From: Cellulomonas sp. APG4
GTDB taxonomy: Bacteria; Actinomycetota; Actinomycetes; Actinomycetales; Cellulomonadaceae
NCBI RefSeq assembly: GCF_009996735.1
Contig: NZ_JAACYI010000001.1
Span: 380,522 to 444,521, forward strand
DNA: 64,000 bases
Reading direction: 5' to 3'
Position numbers and translations under genes: made by a program
Shown: positions 24,579 to 32,654 of the stretch, one piece after another
Layout: each line of letters starts with the position of its first letter
Position numbering within the stretch: the first letter of the stretch is position 1
Notes under the pieces: model-generated
The model's database searches: none
Seen by the model: only the letters and a program-made list of their open reading frames with translations
Told to the model about the DNA's origin: nothing

Positions 24579-25866
24579 CGGCCCACCCCTCGACGGGCGT
24601 GCGGAGTTCCGCGCCCGCACCCTGCGGGGCTGGGACGTCGCGTTCTACCTGCTGACCGCGATCGGCGCCGTGGCGCTGCTCACGGACACCGGCCTACGCC
24701 ACGGCCGCCTCGTCGTGGGCCTCGCGACGCTCGGTGCGCTCACGGCCGCGTACGTCGCCGTCGGGCGGCGCGCTGCCAGGACGGCGCGCGACGACCTGAT
24801 CACCGCCTACCTCGCCCTCCTCGTGGTCGCCGTCGGCCTCGTCGTCTGGTCGAGCGCGACCGGCACGCTCGTGCTGTTCATCGCGTACAGCCAGGTCTGG
24901 TACTTCGCCCAGAGCCGGACTCGGGGGGTGCTGTGGTCGGTGGTGCTCTCGGCCGGCGTCGTCGTGGCGACCGTGGTCCGGGAGGGTCTGGGGTGGGCCG
25001 AGGCGCCCGCGGCGATGGCCCAGGTGTCGATCGCGCTCGCGTTCGCGGTGCTGCTCGGCCTGTGGGTCACCCAGGTCGCCGAGCAGGGCGAGCTGCGCGC
25101 CCAGCTGCTGGAGGAGCTCGAGGCCACGCAGGCCGAGCTGGGACGATCGCACCACGCCGCGGGGGTCGCGGCCGAGCGTGAGCGCCTGGCGCGCGAGATC
25201 CACGACACGCTCGCCCAGGGGTTCACCAGCGTGGTGATGCTCGCGCAGGCGACCGCCGCCGACGTGCGCAGGGGTGCGGCGGAGCGGGCCGAGGAGAGGC
25301 TCGCCCTCATCGAGCGCACCGCACGCGACAACCTCGCCGAGGCGCGGGCGCTGGTCGCGGCCTTCTCACCCGTGGAGCTGCAGTCCGGCGGTCTGACCGA
25401 GGCGCTCGGGCGTCTCGCCGGGCGGTTCGAGCGCGAGACGGGGGTCGAGGTCGACGTCGTCCTCGCGGCCGAGCTGCCCGGCCTGGACCGCGACGCCGAG
25501 GTGATCCTGCTCCGGGCCGCGCAGGAGGCGCTGTCGAACGTGCGGCGCCACGCGGCAGCGGCACACGTGCGCCTCGTCCTCGACGGTGGCGACCAGACAC
25601 GGGGCCAGGGCACCGAGGGCGACGACGTCTCGACGTCACCCACGCACGCCGTCGCGCTCGAGGTGGTCGACGACGGTCGTGGCTTCGACCCGTCGACCAC
25701 CGCGGGCCTGGGGCTTCAGGGCATGCGTGAACGCGTGACCTCCGGGGGCGGCGAGCTCGACGTCACGAGCTCCCCCGACGGCACCCGGGTGCGGGTCCTG
25801 GTGCCGACCAGGCCGTCCACCGCACCCCCGGACGGCGCCACCGCGCCGCCAGGAGGCGCCGCATGA
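24565..25866 (+). CDS. NarL-type sensor histidine kinase
   Basis: 433 residues. Five or six hydrophobic segments occupy about residues 25-165 with little extracellular loop, followed by a HisKA_3 dimerisation domain with phosphoacceptor His213 (LAREIHDTLAQG) and a HATPase domain (N-box EALSNVRRHA, G1 VVDDGRGFD, G2 GLGLQGMRERV). GTG at 24565 was chosen because it places a hydrophilic N-terminus before the first membrane helix and overlaps the permease stop by 14 nt. The short-loop sensor with an adjacent ABC exporter resembles intramembrane-sensing systems such as DesK or LiaS. Confidence 0.9.
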   Translation: MTTADGPPLDGRAEFRARTLRGWDVAFYLLTAIGAVALLTDTGLRHGRLVVGLATLGALTAAYVAVGRRAARTARDDLITAYLALLVVAVGLVVWSSATGTLVLFIAYSQVWYFAQSRTRGVLWSVVLSAGVVVATVVREGLGWAEAPAAMAQVSIALAFAVLLGLWVTQVAEQGELRAQLLEELEATQAELGRSHHAAGVAAERERLAREIHDTLAQGFTSVVMLAQATAADVRRGAAERAEERLALIERTARDNLAEARALVAAFSPVELQSGGLTEALGRLAGRFERETGVEVDVVLAAELPGLDRDAEVILLRAAQEALSNVRRHAAAAHVRLVLDGGDQTRGQGTEGDDVSTSPTHAVALEVVDDGRGFDPSTTAGLGLQGMRERVTSGGGELDVTSSPDGTRVRVLVPTRPSTAPPDGATAPPGGAA

Positions 25867-26495
25867 TCCGGCTGCTCGTGGTCGACGACCACCCCGTGGT
25901 GCGCGCAGGCATCGTCGGGCTGCTCGCCGACGCCGACGACCTCGACGTCGTGGGCGAGGCGGCCGACGGCGCGGCCGCGACAGCGCTCGCGCGCGAGCTG
26001 CGCCCGGACGTGGTGCTGATGGACCTGCGCATGCCCGGGACGGACGGGGTCGCGGCGACGGGCGAGGTACTGGCGGCCGTCCCGACGGCCCACGTGGTCG
26101 TGCTGACCACGTACGAGACCGACGCGGACATCCTGCGCGCCGTGGAGGCCGGGGCGACCGGGTACCTGCTCAAGGACACGACCCGTGAGGCCCTGCTCGA
26201 CGGCGTGCGTGCCGCCGCACGCGGGGAGACCGTCCTGGCGCCGTCCGTCGCGCGACGACTCGTCTCGCAGGTGCGCGGGCCGCACGACCGGCTCACCGAA
26301 CGCGAGCTCGAGGTGCTGGGCGCCGTCGCGCGCGGGCTGAGCAACGCGCAGGTGGGTGCCGAGCTGTTCATCACGGAGGCGACCGTCAAGACCCACCTGC
26401 TGCGGGTCTTCGCCAAGCTCGGCGTCGACGACCGCGCGCACGCGGTGATGGTCGCGGTGCGCCGAGGCCTGCTGCGGGCCGACCACGGCGGCTGA
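25863..26495 (+). CDS. NarL/FixJ-family response regulator
   Basis: 210 residues. Receiver domain with acidic pair Asp8/Asp9, phosphoacceptor Asp54 (VVLMDLRMPG), Thr82/83 and Lys104 (GYLLKDTT); LuxR-type helix-turn-helix at about 143-205 (LTERELEVLGAVARGLSNAQ, EATVKTHLLRVFAKLG). ATGA overlap with the kinase gene. It most likely controls the ABC exporter operon in which it lies. Confidence 0.95.
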   Translation: MIRLLVVDDHPVVRAGIVGLLADADDLDVVGEAADGAAATALARELRPDVVLMDLRMPGTDGVAATGEVLAAVPTAHVVVLTTYETDADILRAVEAGATGYLLKDTTREALLDGVRAAARGETVLAPSVARRLVSQVRGPHDRLTERELEVLGAVARGLSNAQVGAELFITEATVKTHLLRVFAKLGVDDRAHAVMVAVRRGLLRADHGG

Positions 26496-26507
26496 GCGCA
26501 CGCGACC

Positions 26508-27734
26508 TCAGCTCCGCCCGAGGCGGGCGAGGGCACAGCGGCGCCACGCGTCGACGACGTCGATCCTGGCGGTGGCGCCGCCGCCAGGTCCGCGCCCCGG
26601 GGCACCCGCGACCAGGCTCAGCGCGACCGCCGCCGCACGGGCTGCGAGCGCCGCAGCGTCCACGACCTCGGCGAAGGCACGGGCCCACCGTCGGACGACC
26701 TCGGGGGCCCAGCGGTGCGCGACCGGGTCGAGGTTGGCCAGGACGCTCAGGTGCGCGAGCAGCCGGGCCAGGTCGTCGACGCGGTGACCCGGCCCGGCGG
26801 CGTCGACGTCGAGGACGCCGACCACGCGTCCGCCGTCGACGAGCAGGTTGGCGTCGTGCAGGTCGCCGTGCACGGGGACCACGGGGCCCGGGTCGGTGCC
26901 CGCGACGAGCGCCGTGACGTCATGCGCGAGTCGCACGAGCCGTGGGGCGTGCTCGGGGAGCATCGCCGCGGCCGCCACCGCATGAACCGTCGTGTCCTCG
27001 ACCGCGATGCCGCGCGGTGGCAGGTCGAGCAGGCTCCGAGGAAGCGCGTCGAGGACGTCGAGGACCGCCGCCGGGGGCAGGGCACGCGTGCCCTGCCCCA
27101 CGAGGGCGTCGGTGAGCCGCACGCCCGGTAGCTCGGCCAGGGCGAGTACGCCGTCGGGCAGCAGGCGCGCCGGTGCGACGGGTACGCCCCCGGAGGCCAG
27201 CAGCGCGTGACGGGCGAGGACGCCTGCGGCGATCTCGGGGCGCACCACCTTCAGGTAGGTGGTCGAACGGCCGGCGACGGAGACCTTGCCACCGGCCGGA
27301 CGCCCGGTCACCCGGACCACCGCGCGCCGCAGCGGACGGTAGGTCACCAGCTCGAGACCGGGCTCGGCGACCGCCGCCATCCGCCCCGCCACGCCGACGT
27401 CGCACGCACGCACGAGACCGGGCAGCGCAGGGTCCGCCGGGTGCCGCCACGCCCGCACCTCGCGGTCGCCGAGCCGCACCCGCTCGGCCACCGCACCCTC
27501 GGCCACGGGGCAGGTCGTGGCCAGGACGTAGTCGTCCCACTCCCGACCGCGCGCGGACCACGTGACGACGTAGCCCGCCGTCGCACCGACGCCGGGGCGC
27601 AGGTGCGTCTCGTGCAGTCGGCACCGGGCGACGGCCGCCGTACCGGCGAGCGCAGCGGCAACCCTCCCCGCAGCGCCGTCACCGCCCAGGAGCTCGAGGT
27701 CGTCACGCGCGTGACGGGAGCACGGTGCCGCCAT
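26508..27734 (-). CDS. Aminoglycoside phosphotransferase-like (APH) kinase
   Basis: 408 residues with a protein-kinase-like fold. The catalytic loop VHGDLHDANLLVDGG and the metal-binding VGVLDVDAAGPGHRVDDLA motif are intact in the C-terminal half. The N-terminal part is divergent, so this is an APH/choline kinase family enzyme of unknown substrate rather than a recognised resistance determinant. ATG at 27734 has the hexamer GACACT 6 nt upstream, suggesting a leaderless mRNA. Divergently oriented to the adenosine deaminase gene with a 72-bp shared control region; convergent to the response regulator gene (12-bp gap). Confidence 0.8.
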   Translation of the reverse strand: MAAPCSRHARDDLELLGGDGAAGRVAAALAGTAAVARCRLHETHLRPGVGATAGYVVTWSARGREWDDYVLATTCPVAEGAVAERVRLGDREVRAWRHPADPALPGLVRACDVGVAGRMAAVAEPGLELVTYRPLRRAVVRVTGRPAGGKVSVAGRSTTYLKVVRPEIAAGVLARHALLASGGVPVAPARLLPDGVLALAELPGVRLTDALVGQGTRALPPAAVLDVLDALPRSLLDLPPRGIAVEDTTVHAVAAAAMLPEHAPRLVRLAHDVTALVAGTDPGPVVPVHGDLHDANLLVDGGRVVGVLDVDAAGPGHRVDDLARLLAHLSVLANLDPVAHRWAPEVVRRWARAFAEVVDAAALAARAAAVALSLVAGAPGRGPGGGATARIDVVDAWRRCALARLGRS

Positions 27735-27806
27735 CGCACCAGTGTCACCCACGGCCGAGGGCGCCCGACGGGAGCGCGGTACGCGACGGGCTGGCAGACT
27801 CTCGGC
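27735..27806. promoter_or_regulatory. Divergent leaderless promoter region
   Basis: Minus strand: GACACT (27746-27741) 6 nt before the APH-like ATG. Plus strand: CAGACT (27795-27800) 6 nt before the adenosine deaminase GTG. Neither gene has a Shine-Dalgarno sequence, so both transcripts probably start at their initiation codons. Confidence 0.45.
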
Positions 27807-28832
27807 GTGCGCGACCTGGCGAGCCTGCCCAAGGCCCACCTCCACCTGCACTTCACGGGCTCGATGCGGGTGCAGACCCTGGCGGAGATGGCCGAGGAGC
27901 GGGGTGTGCGTCTACCGGCGGCGCTGCTCGACGGCGATCCGCTCGACCTGCCCGCCGGGGACCGCGGCTGGTTCCGCTTCCAGCGGCTGTACGACGCGGC
28001 ACGCGCGTGCGTGCGTTCGGAGGCCGCGATGCGGCGCATCGTCGCCGAGGCAGCCGAGGACGACGCGACCGAGGGCTCAGGCCGGCTCGAGATCCAGGTG
28101 GACCCCACCTCGTACGCGCCGTTCGTGGGTGGTCTCACGCCCGCGCTCGAGATCGTGCTCGACGAGGCCCGTGGGGCGAGCGCCCGCACGGGGGTCGAGG
28201 TCGCCGTCGTCGTCGCGTCGTCGCGCGTGCGTCATCCGCTCGAGGCCCGCACCCTCGCGCGCCTGGCCGCGCGGTACGCCGGCGATGGTGCCGGAGAGGT
28301 GGCCGGCTTCGGCCTGAGCAACGACGAGCGCCGCGGCCGCACCGAGGAGTGGGCGCACGCGTTCCGGATCGCACGGCGCGCCGGACTGGCGTCCGTGCCG
28401 CACGGCGGGGAGCTGCTCGGGGCGGACCACGTGCGCGTGGTGCTCGATCACCTCGCCCCCGACCGGCTGGGCCACGGCGTGCGCGCGGTCGAGGACCCCG
28501 ACGTGCTCCGGACGGTGGTCGACCGCGGCGTCGCGCTCGAGCTCTGCCCCGCCTCGAACGTGTCGCTCGGCGTGTTCCGCGAGCACGCGCACGTGCCCCT
28601 CGCGCGGCTGCTCGACGCAGGGGCCACGGTCGCGCTGGGTGCCGACGACCCGCTGCTGTTCGGCAGCCGCCTCGGGGCCCAGTACCGCACCGCGCGCGAG
28701 GTCCACGGCCTCGACGACCACGCCCTCGCCGAGCTCGCGCGCGGCTCGGTGCGCGCCTCACGGGCAACACCCGGCACCCGGGCGCGGCTGCTCGCGGGCA
28801 TCGACGCGTGGCTGGAGACGCCGGCCGGTTGA
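27807..28832 (+). CDS. add: Adenosine deaminase family protein
   Basis: 341 residues, amidohydrolase fold. Metal ligands HLHLHFTGS at the N-terminus, PHGGELLG with the catalytic Glu, LGHGVRAVED, CPASNVSLG and LGADDPLLFGS match the adenosine/adenine deaminase family. Converts adenosine to inosine in purine salvage; adenine or aminofutalosine deaminase are alternatives within the family. The classic HAGE motif reads HGGE here. GTG at 27807 has no Shine-Dalgarno and is likely leaderless. The TGA stop lies inside the -35 hexamer of the next operon. Confidence 0.85.
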   Translation: MRDLASLPKAHLHLHFTGSMRVQTLAEMAEERGVRLPAALLDGDPLDLPAGDRGWFRFQRLYDAARACVRSEAAMRRIVAEAAEDDATEGSGRLEIQVDPTSYAPFVGGLTPALEIVLDEARGASARTGVEVAVVVASSRVRHPLEARTLARLAARYAGDGAGEVAGFGLSNDERRGRTEEWAHAFRIARRAGLASVPHGGELLGADHVRVVLDHLAPDRLGHGVRAVEDPDVLRTVVDRGVALELCPASNVSLGVFREHAHVPLARLLDAGATVALGADDPLLFGSRLGAQYRTAREVHGLDDHALAELARGSVRASRATPGTRARLLAGIDAWLETPAG

Positions 28833-28858
28833 CCCACGACCCTCGGGGCTGTCATTGT
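28829..28858 (+). promoter_or_regulatory. Predicted promoter of the membrane protein-GntR operon
   Basis: TTGACC (28829-28834) and CATTGT (28853-28858), 18-bp spacer. The -10 overlaps the left arm of the operator palindrome, as expected for repression by occlusion. Confidence 0.5.
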
Positions 28859-28879
28859 GTCAATGAACCGACACAATGA
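28852..28879 (+). promoter_or_regulatory. Palindromic operator, probable GntR binding site
   Basis: Perfect 10-bp inverted repeat TCATTGTGTC / GACACAATGA with an 8-bp spacer, ending 2 bp before the ribosome-binding site of the operon that encodes a GntR regulator. Its AT-rich sequence stands out from the surroundings. Confidence 0.7.
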
Positions 28880-28889
28880 AGGAGTCGCG

Positions 28890-29888
28890 ATGTCCGTGGG
28901 TCTGCTCGTCCCCGCGTGGTACGACGTGCTGTGGACCCTCGTCGTGCTTCCCGTCCTGGTGCTGCCCCTCGCGGCGGTCGTCTGGGTGGTCGTGCGGCTC
29001 GTGCGCGGCCCGGTCGCCCCCGCGCCCACCGCGGCGGCCCGCGCGGCACACCGGCACGCGACCGCGGTCAGCACGCTCGCCTGGGTCGCCCTGGCGATCA
29101 CCCTGCTCGGCGGCGCGGCCGTCGTCGCACATACGCCGCTCAGCCTCGGTCAGGGACTCGCGTTCGGCCTGGTCCCCGCCGCCGCCGGCCTCTCGCTCGC
29201 CGCCGTGCAGGCGATCGGTGAGCTGACGTGGCCGCGCCCCACAGGGACCGTGCGCCGCGCCGGCCTCGTACCCCGGAGCGCCGCCGACGTCGCGCCGGCG
29301 GCGCTGCGCCGAGCGCTCTGGTCATGGGGCGCCCTGCTCGGCACCCTGCTGCTCGCCTGCGGCCTCACGGCCGCCGACGACGGCCGCAGCGTCGCGCGCT
29401 CGTTCGAGGACGGCAGCAGCGCGGCGGGACCGTTCCCGGGCTGGTTCTACGCGCTCCCGCTGCTCGTGGCGACCGCCGTCGTGCTGCTCTCGGCCGAGGG
29501 GACCCTGCGTCTCGTCACCCGCCGCGCCTCCGTGAGTGACGCGGAACCCACCTGGGACCTCGCCCTCCGCCGCCTCTCAGCGCACCGGCTGCTGCGGGGC
29601 GCCCAGCTCGTGCTCGGCCTGACGACGGCCGGCGTCACGCTCGTCGCGGGGACCGCCCTGCGCAACGTCGGGTCGAGCGCGGGCGCCCCGGGGAGCAGCA
29701 GCCCGGTGCACGTCGCGCTCGGGACGGGCCTCATGACACTCGCCGTCGGAGCGCTGCTCGCGACCCTCGTGCTCGCGGCACTGCCCGCGCCGGGCCCGGA
29801 CGCCGCGGCCGGACCGCGCACCGCCCTGCCACCCGGTGCTCCCCCACCCCACGGCGCGCCCGACCGCGCGGTCGGCCCCGCGAGATGA
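28890..29888 (+). CDS. Multi-pass membrane protein co-transcribed with GntR
   Basis: 332 residues with about seven predicted membrane helices (for example WTLVVLPVLVLPLAAVVWVV, STLAWVALAITLLGGAAVV, ALPLLVATAVVLLSAEGTL, LMTLAVGALLATLVLAAL). No family recognised. ATG at 28890 has GGAG 5-6 bases upstream, and the upstream palindrome rules out earlier starts as likely. Its TGA overlaps the gntR ATG. In YtrA-type systems the small GntR regulator controls a linked membrane transporter; this protein may be its effector or sensor partner. Confidence 0.8.
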   Translation: MSVGLLVPAWYDVLWTLVVLPVLVLPLAAVVWVVVRLVRGPVAPAPTAAARAAHRHATAVSTLAWVALAITLLGGAAVVAHTPLSLGQGLAFGLVPAAAGLSLAAVQAIGELTWPRPTGTVRRAGLVPRSAADVAPAALRRALWSWGALLGTLLLACGLTAADDGRSVARSFEDGSSAAGPFPGWFYALPLLVATAVVLLSAEGTLRLVTRRASVSDAEPTWDLALRRLSAHRLLRGAQLVLGLTTAGVTLVAGTALRNVGSSAGAPGSSSPVHVALGTGLMTLAVGALLATLVLAALPAPGPDAAAGPRTALPPGAPPPHGAPDRAVGPAR

Positions 29889-30256
29889 GCCTGCAGGTCG
29901 AGGTCGACCTGTCGTCCGGGGTGCCGCCGTACGAGCAGATCCGCCTTCAGGTCGTGGCGCACGTGAGTGCCGGACGCCTGCACCCGGGCGACCGGCTGCC
30001 GACCATCCGCACGCTCGCGAGCGACCTGGGTGTGGCCGCCGGCACGGTGGCCCGCGCCTACCGCGAGCTCGAGCACGCCGGTGTGGTGACGACCCGTCGC
30101 CGGACGGGGACGGTGGTCGCCGTGGGCGCGACGGGAGCAGCCGACCCCCTGCGGGACGCCGCGGCCGCCCTCGTGGCGACGGCACGCGCGGCCGGCCTCG
30201 ACGACGACGGCGTTCTGGACCTGGTGCGGGGGGCACTGCTGGGCGAACGCCGCTGA
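29885..30256 (+). CDS. GntR-family regulator, YtrA subfamily
   Basis: 123 residues. Winged helix-turn-helix at about residues 10-78 (PPYEQIRLQVVAHVSAGRL, LPTIRTLASDLGVAAGTVAR, YRELEHAGVVTTRRRTGTVV) followed by only about 40 residues, the short C-terminus typical of YtrA regulators. ATGA overlap with the membrane protein gene. It most likely represses its own operon through the palindrome at 28852-28879. Confidence 0.92.
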   Translation: MSLQVEVDLSSGVPPYEQIRLQVVAHVSAGRLHPGDRLPTIRTLASDLGVAAGTVARAYRELEHAGVVTTRRRTGTVVAVGATGAADPLRDAAAALVATARAAGLDDDGVLDLVRGALLGERR

Positions 30257-30278
30257 GTCCGGCCTCGCCGACCAGGCC

Positions 30279-31418
30279 CTACAGCCGCACGCCCACCAGC
30301 ACGGGCTCGGGCTCGAGCTCGACACCGAAGGTCTCGCGCACGCCGTCCCGCACCGTGCGCGCCAGCGTGAGCAGGTCCGCCGTGGTGCCCTGGCCGCGGT
30401 TGGTGAGCGCGAGGCTGTGCTTGGTCGACAGCGAGACCGGCCCCGGAAGCCCGAAGCCCTTGCCGAAGCCCGCACGGTCGATCAGCCACGCCGCGCTCGT
30501 CTTCACCAGCGTCGGATCGACCTCGCCGAGGCTCGGACCGGTCGTCCGTTCGGGCCGGGCGGACCGCACGGGGTAGCGGGGGGCCTCGGCGGGCAGCGCG
30601 TCGGCGACGTCGGCCGGGAGCACCGGGTTGGTGAAGAACGAGCCGGCGCTCCACGTGTCCGGGTCGCGCTCGTCGAGCACCATGCCCTTGGCCGCGCGGA
30701 GCTCGAGCACCGCGGCACGCACGTCCGCGAGCGGTGCCCGCGCGCCGATCTCGACGTCGAGCCGGCGCGCGAGCTCGCCGTACCCGACCGGCGCGGACAG
30801 CGTCCCGAGCCGCAGCTGGAAGCCCACCTCGAGGACCACGTAGCGCGGGCTCGGGGCCCACCGCGAGGGCCTGCCGTCGGGGTCGCGGAGCGAGTGCTTG
30901 AGCACGGACGTCCGGTACCCGAACCCGAGCTCGCCGAGCGCGAGCACACGGTGACGCGACTCCGCGCGGTCCCAGACGCGGACCGTCGCGACGACACCCG
31001 ACACCTCCTGGCCGTACGCGCCGACGTTCTGCACGGGCGTCGCACCCGTCGACCCCGGGATGCCCGCGAGCGCCTCCACGCCCACCCAGCCCTCGGCGAC
31101 CGCCCGGTCGACGACGTCGCCCCACGGGGTACCTGCCGCGACCGTCACGCTCGCGCCGCCGCACGCGTCGGCCTCGTCGACGGCGATCGCGCGGCGCACG
31201 TCACGCACGACGACGCCCGGGAAGCCGTCGTCGGCGACGACGAGGTTGGAGCCGCCGCCCAGCACGAGCAACGGCTCGCCGGCCTCGTCCGCAGCGCGGA
31301 CGACGGCCACGAGCTCGTCGGCCGTGCCGACCTCGACGTAGCGGCCCGCGGGGCCGCCCGTGCGCAGGGTCGTCAACGTGGCGAGGGCGGGAGCGGTCGG
31401 CTCGGTCGCGGTGGTCAC
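30279..31418 (-). CDS. murB: UDP-N-acetylenolpyruvoylglucosamine reductase
   Basis: 379 residues, FAD-dependent enzyme that makes UDP-MurNAc from UDP-GlcNAc-enolpyruvate. FAD-binding GGGSNLVVADDGFPGVVV, LAGIPGSTGATPVQNVGAYG and the catalytic Ser in the SAGSFFTNPVL motif are present; the C-terminal EPEPVLVG carries the catalytic Glu. GTG at 31418 lies 9 nt after the stop of the second MFS gene and 6 nt after a TAGCCT hexamer, so it may be both co-transcribed and independently transcribed leaderless. Confidence 0.96.
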   Translation of the reverse strand: MTTATEPTAPALATLTTLRTGGPAGRYVEVGTADELVAVVRAADEAGEPLLVLGGGSNLVVADDGFPGVVVRDVRRAIAVDEADACGGASVTVAAGTPWGDVVDRAVAEGWVGVEALAGIPGSTGATPVQNVGAYGQEVSGVVATVRVWDRAESRHRVLALGELGFGYRTSVLKHSLRDPDGRPSRWAPSPRYVVLEVGFQLRLGTLSAPVGYGELARRLDVEIGARAPLADVRAAVLELRAAKGMVLDERDPDTWSAGSFFTNPVLPADVADALPAEAPRYPVRSARPERTTGPSLGEVDPTLVKTSAAWLIDRAGFGKGFGLPGPVSLSTKHSLALTNRGQGTTADLLTLARTVRDGVRETFGVELEPEPVLVGVRL

Positions 31419-31424
31419 CCGCCC

Positions 31425-31430
31425 AGGCTA
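31425..31430 (-). promoter_or_regulatory. Candidate leaderless -10 element of murB
   Basis: TAGCCT on the minus strand ends 6 nt before the murB GTG; its first three bases are the TAG stop codon of the upstream MFS gene. No Shine-Dalgarno sequence precedes murB. Confidence 0.45.
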
Positions 31431-32654
31431 GTTCGCATGCACCTCGTCGCGAGCCGTGCCGAGCGCGACCGTGCCCGCGAGGGGCCGCGCGGCCCCCGCG
31501 ACGACGAGTCCCGCGACGACGGGCACGGTGATCGCGAGCAGGGCCTCGCGGTAGCCGACGTGCTCGGCGAGCAGGCCGAGCAGCGGAGGGCCGGCGAGGA
31601 AGGCGCTGTACCCGATGGTCGAGACGACGGCGACCCGCGCGGGCGCACGGCGTGGGTCGTCGGCCGCGGCACTCATGCCCACGGGGAAGCCCAGCGCGGC
31701 GCCGAGGCCCCACGCGACCACACCGACGAGCGCGACGGGCAGGTTCGGGCCGAGGCCGAAGACGAGCAGGCCGACCAGCGACAGCGCGCCGGCGGCCCGC
31801 AGCACGGGCACCCGGCCCCAGCGGTCGAGCAGCGCGGTGCCGAGCAGCCGCATGCCTGTCATCGCCGTGACGAACACGGCGAAGGAGACCGCGCCGAGGG
31901 CGTCGGAGGTGCGGAAGCCGTCGACGACCGCGAGACTCACCCAGTCGTTGGCCGCGCCCTCGGTCAGCGCAGCGGCGAGCACGACGAGCCCGATGAGCAG
32001 GGTGCGACGCTCGCCCCATGCACGGAACACGCTGGTCCGGGGCGCGCCGTCGTCGGGGTCCTCGACCGCGTGCGTGCCCTCGGGCAGGAACCGGCGTGTG
32101 AACCACAGCAGCGCGGTGATGCTCAGGGCCAGCACCACGCCCAGATGGGTCAGGACGGGCACCTCGAGGGCGGCCGCGACCGCACCCACGCCGGCACCGG
32201 CCATGGTGCCGAACGAGAAGCCCGCGTGGTACCTCGGCATGATCGACCGGTTGAGGACCTGCTCGACGGCGGCGCCCTCGAGGTTCATCGCGGCGTCCCA
32301 CACCCCGGTGCCGACGCCGTAGGCGATGAGCCCCCCACCCACGAGCACCACCGAACCCGTCGCCACGCCGATCGAGGCGACGAGGAGGCCCACGACGTTG
32401 AGCGCGCCGGCGGTCTCGACCGTGCGCCGGGCGCCGAGGCGCTGCACCACGAGACCCGAGAGCGGGAGGGCGACCAGCGAACCCATGGCCGCGACCAGCA
32501 GCATCAGACCCATCTGGTTGGGGCTGAAGCCCAGCGCGTCACGCACCGCGGGCAGGCGCGCGGCCCACCCCGAGAAGTTGAAGCCGGCGAGCAGGAACAC
32601 GACGAAGACGGCGACGGACGCCTGCTCGGCCGCGCGGTTGCGCACGGTGGTCAT
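31428..32654 (-). CDS. MFS transporter (downstream of the paralogous pair)
   Basis: 408 residues with about 12 membrane helices. Contains the MFS signature loop SGLVVQRLGARRTVETAG between helices 2 and 3 and its counterpart LDRWGRVPVLRAAG in the second half. The sequence FSGWAARLPAVRDALGFSPNQMG resembles FucP/YbjJ-like sugar or unknown-substrate transporters. ATG at 32654 overlaps the TGA of the other MFS gene (ATGA). Both are divergent from a LacI regulator, suggesting carbohydrate-related transport. Substrate unknown. Confidence 0.88.
   Translation of the reverse strand: MTTVRNRAAEQASVAVFVVFLLAGFNFSGWAARLPAVRDALGFSPNQMGLMLLVAAMGSLVALPLSGLVVQRLGARRTVETAGALNVVGLLVASIGVATGSVVLVGGGLIAYGVGTGVWDAAMNLEGAAVEQVLNRSIMPRYHAGFSFGTMAGAGVGAVAAALEVPVLTHLGVVLALSITALLWFTRRFLPEGTHAVEDPDDGAPRTSVFRAWGERRTLLIGLVVLAAALTEGAANDWVSLAVVDGFRTSDALGAVSFAVFVTAMTGMRLLGTALLDRWGRVPVLRAAGALSLVGLLVFGLGPNLPVALVGVVAWGLGAALGFPVGMSAAADDPRRAPARVAVVSTIGYSAFLAGPPLLGLLAEHVGYREALLAITVPVVAGLVVAGAARPLAGTVALGTARDEVHAN

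Noticed and set aside
26508-27734. Aminoglycoside resistance gene
   Set aside because: Only the general APH kinase motifs are recognisable, the N-terminal half is unlike known resistance enzymes, and context is housekeeping.
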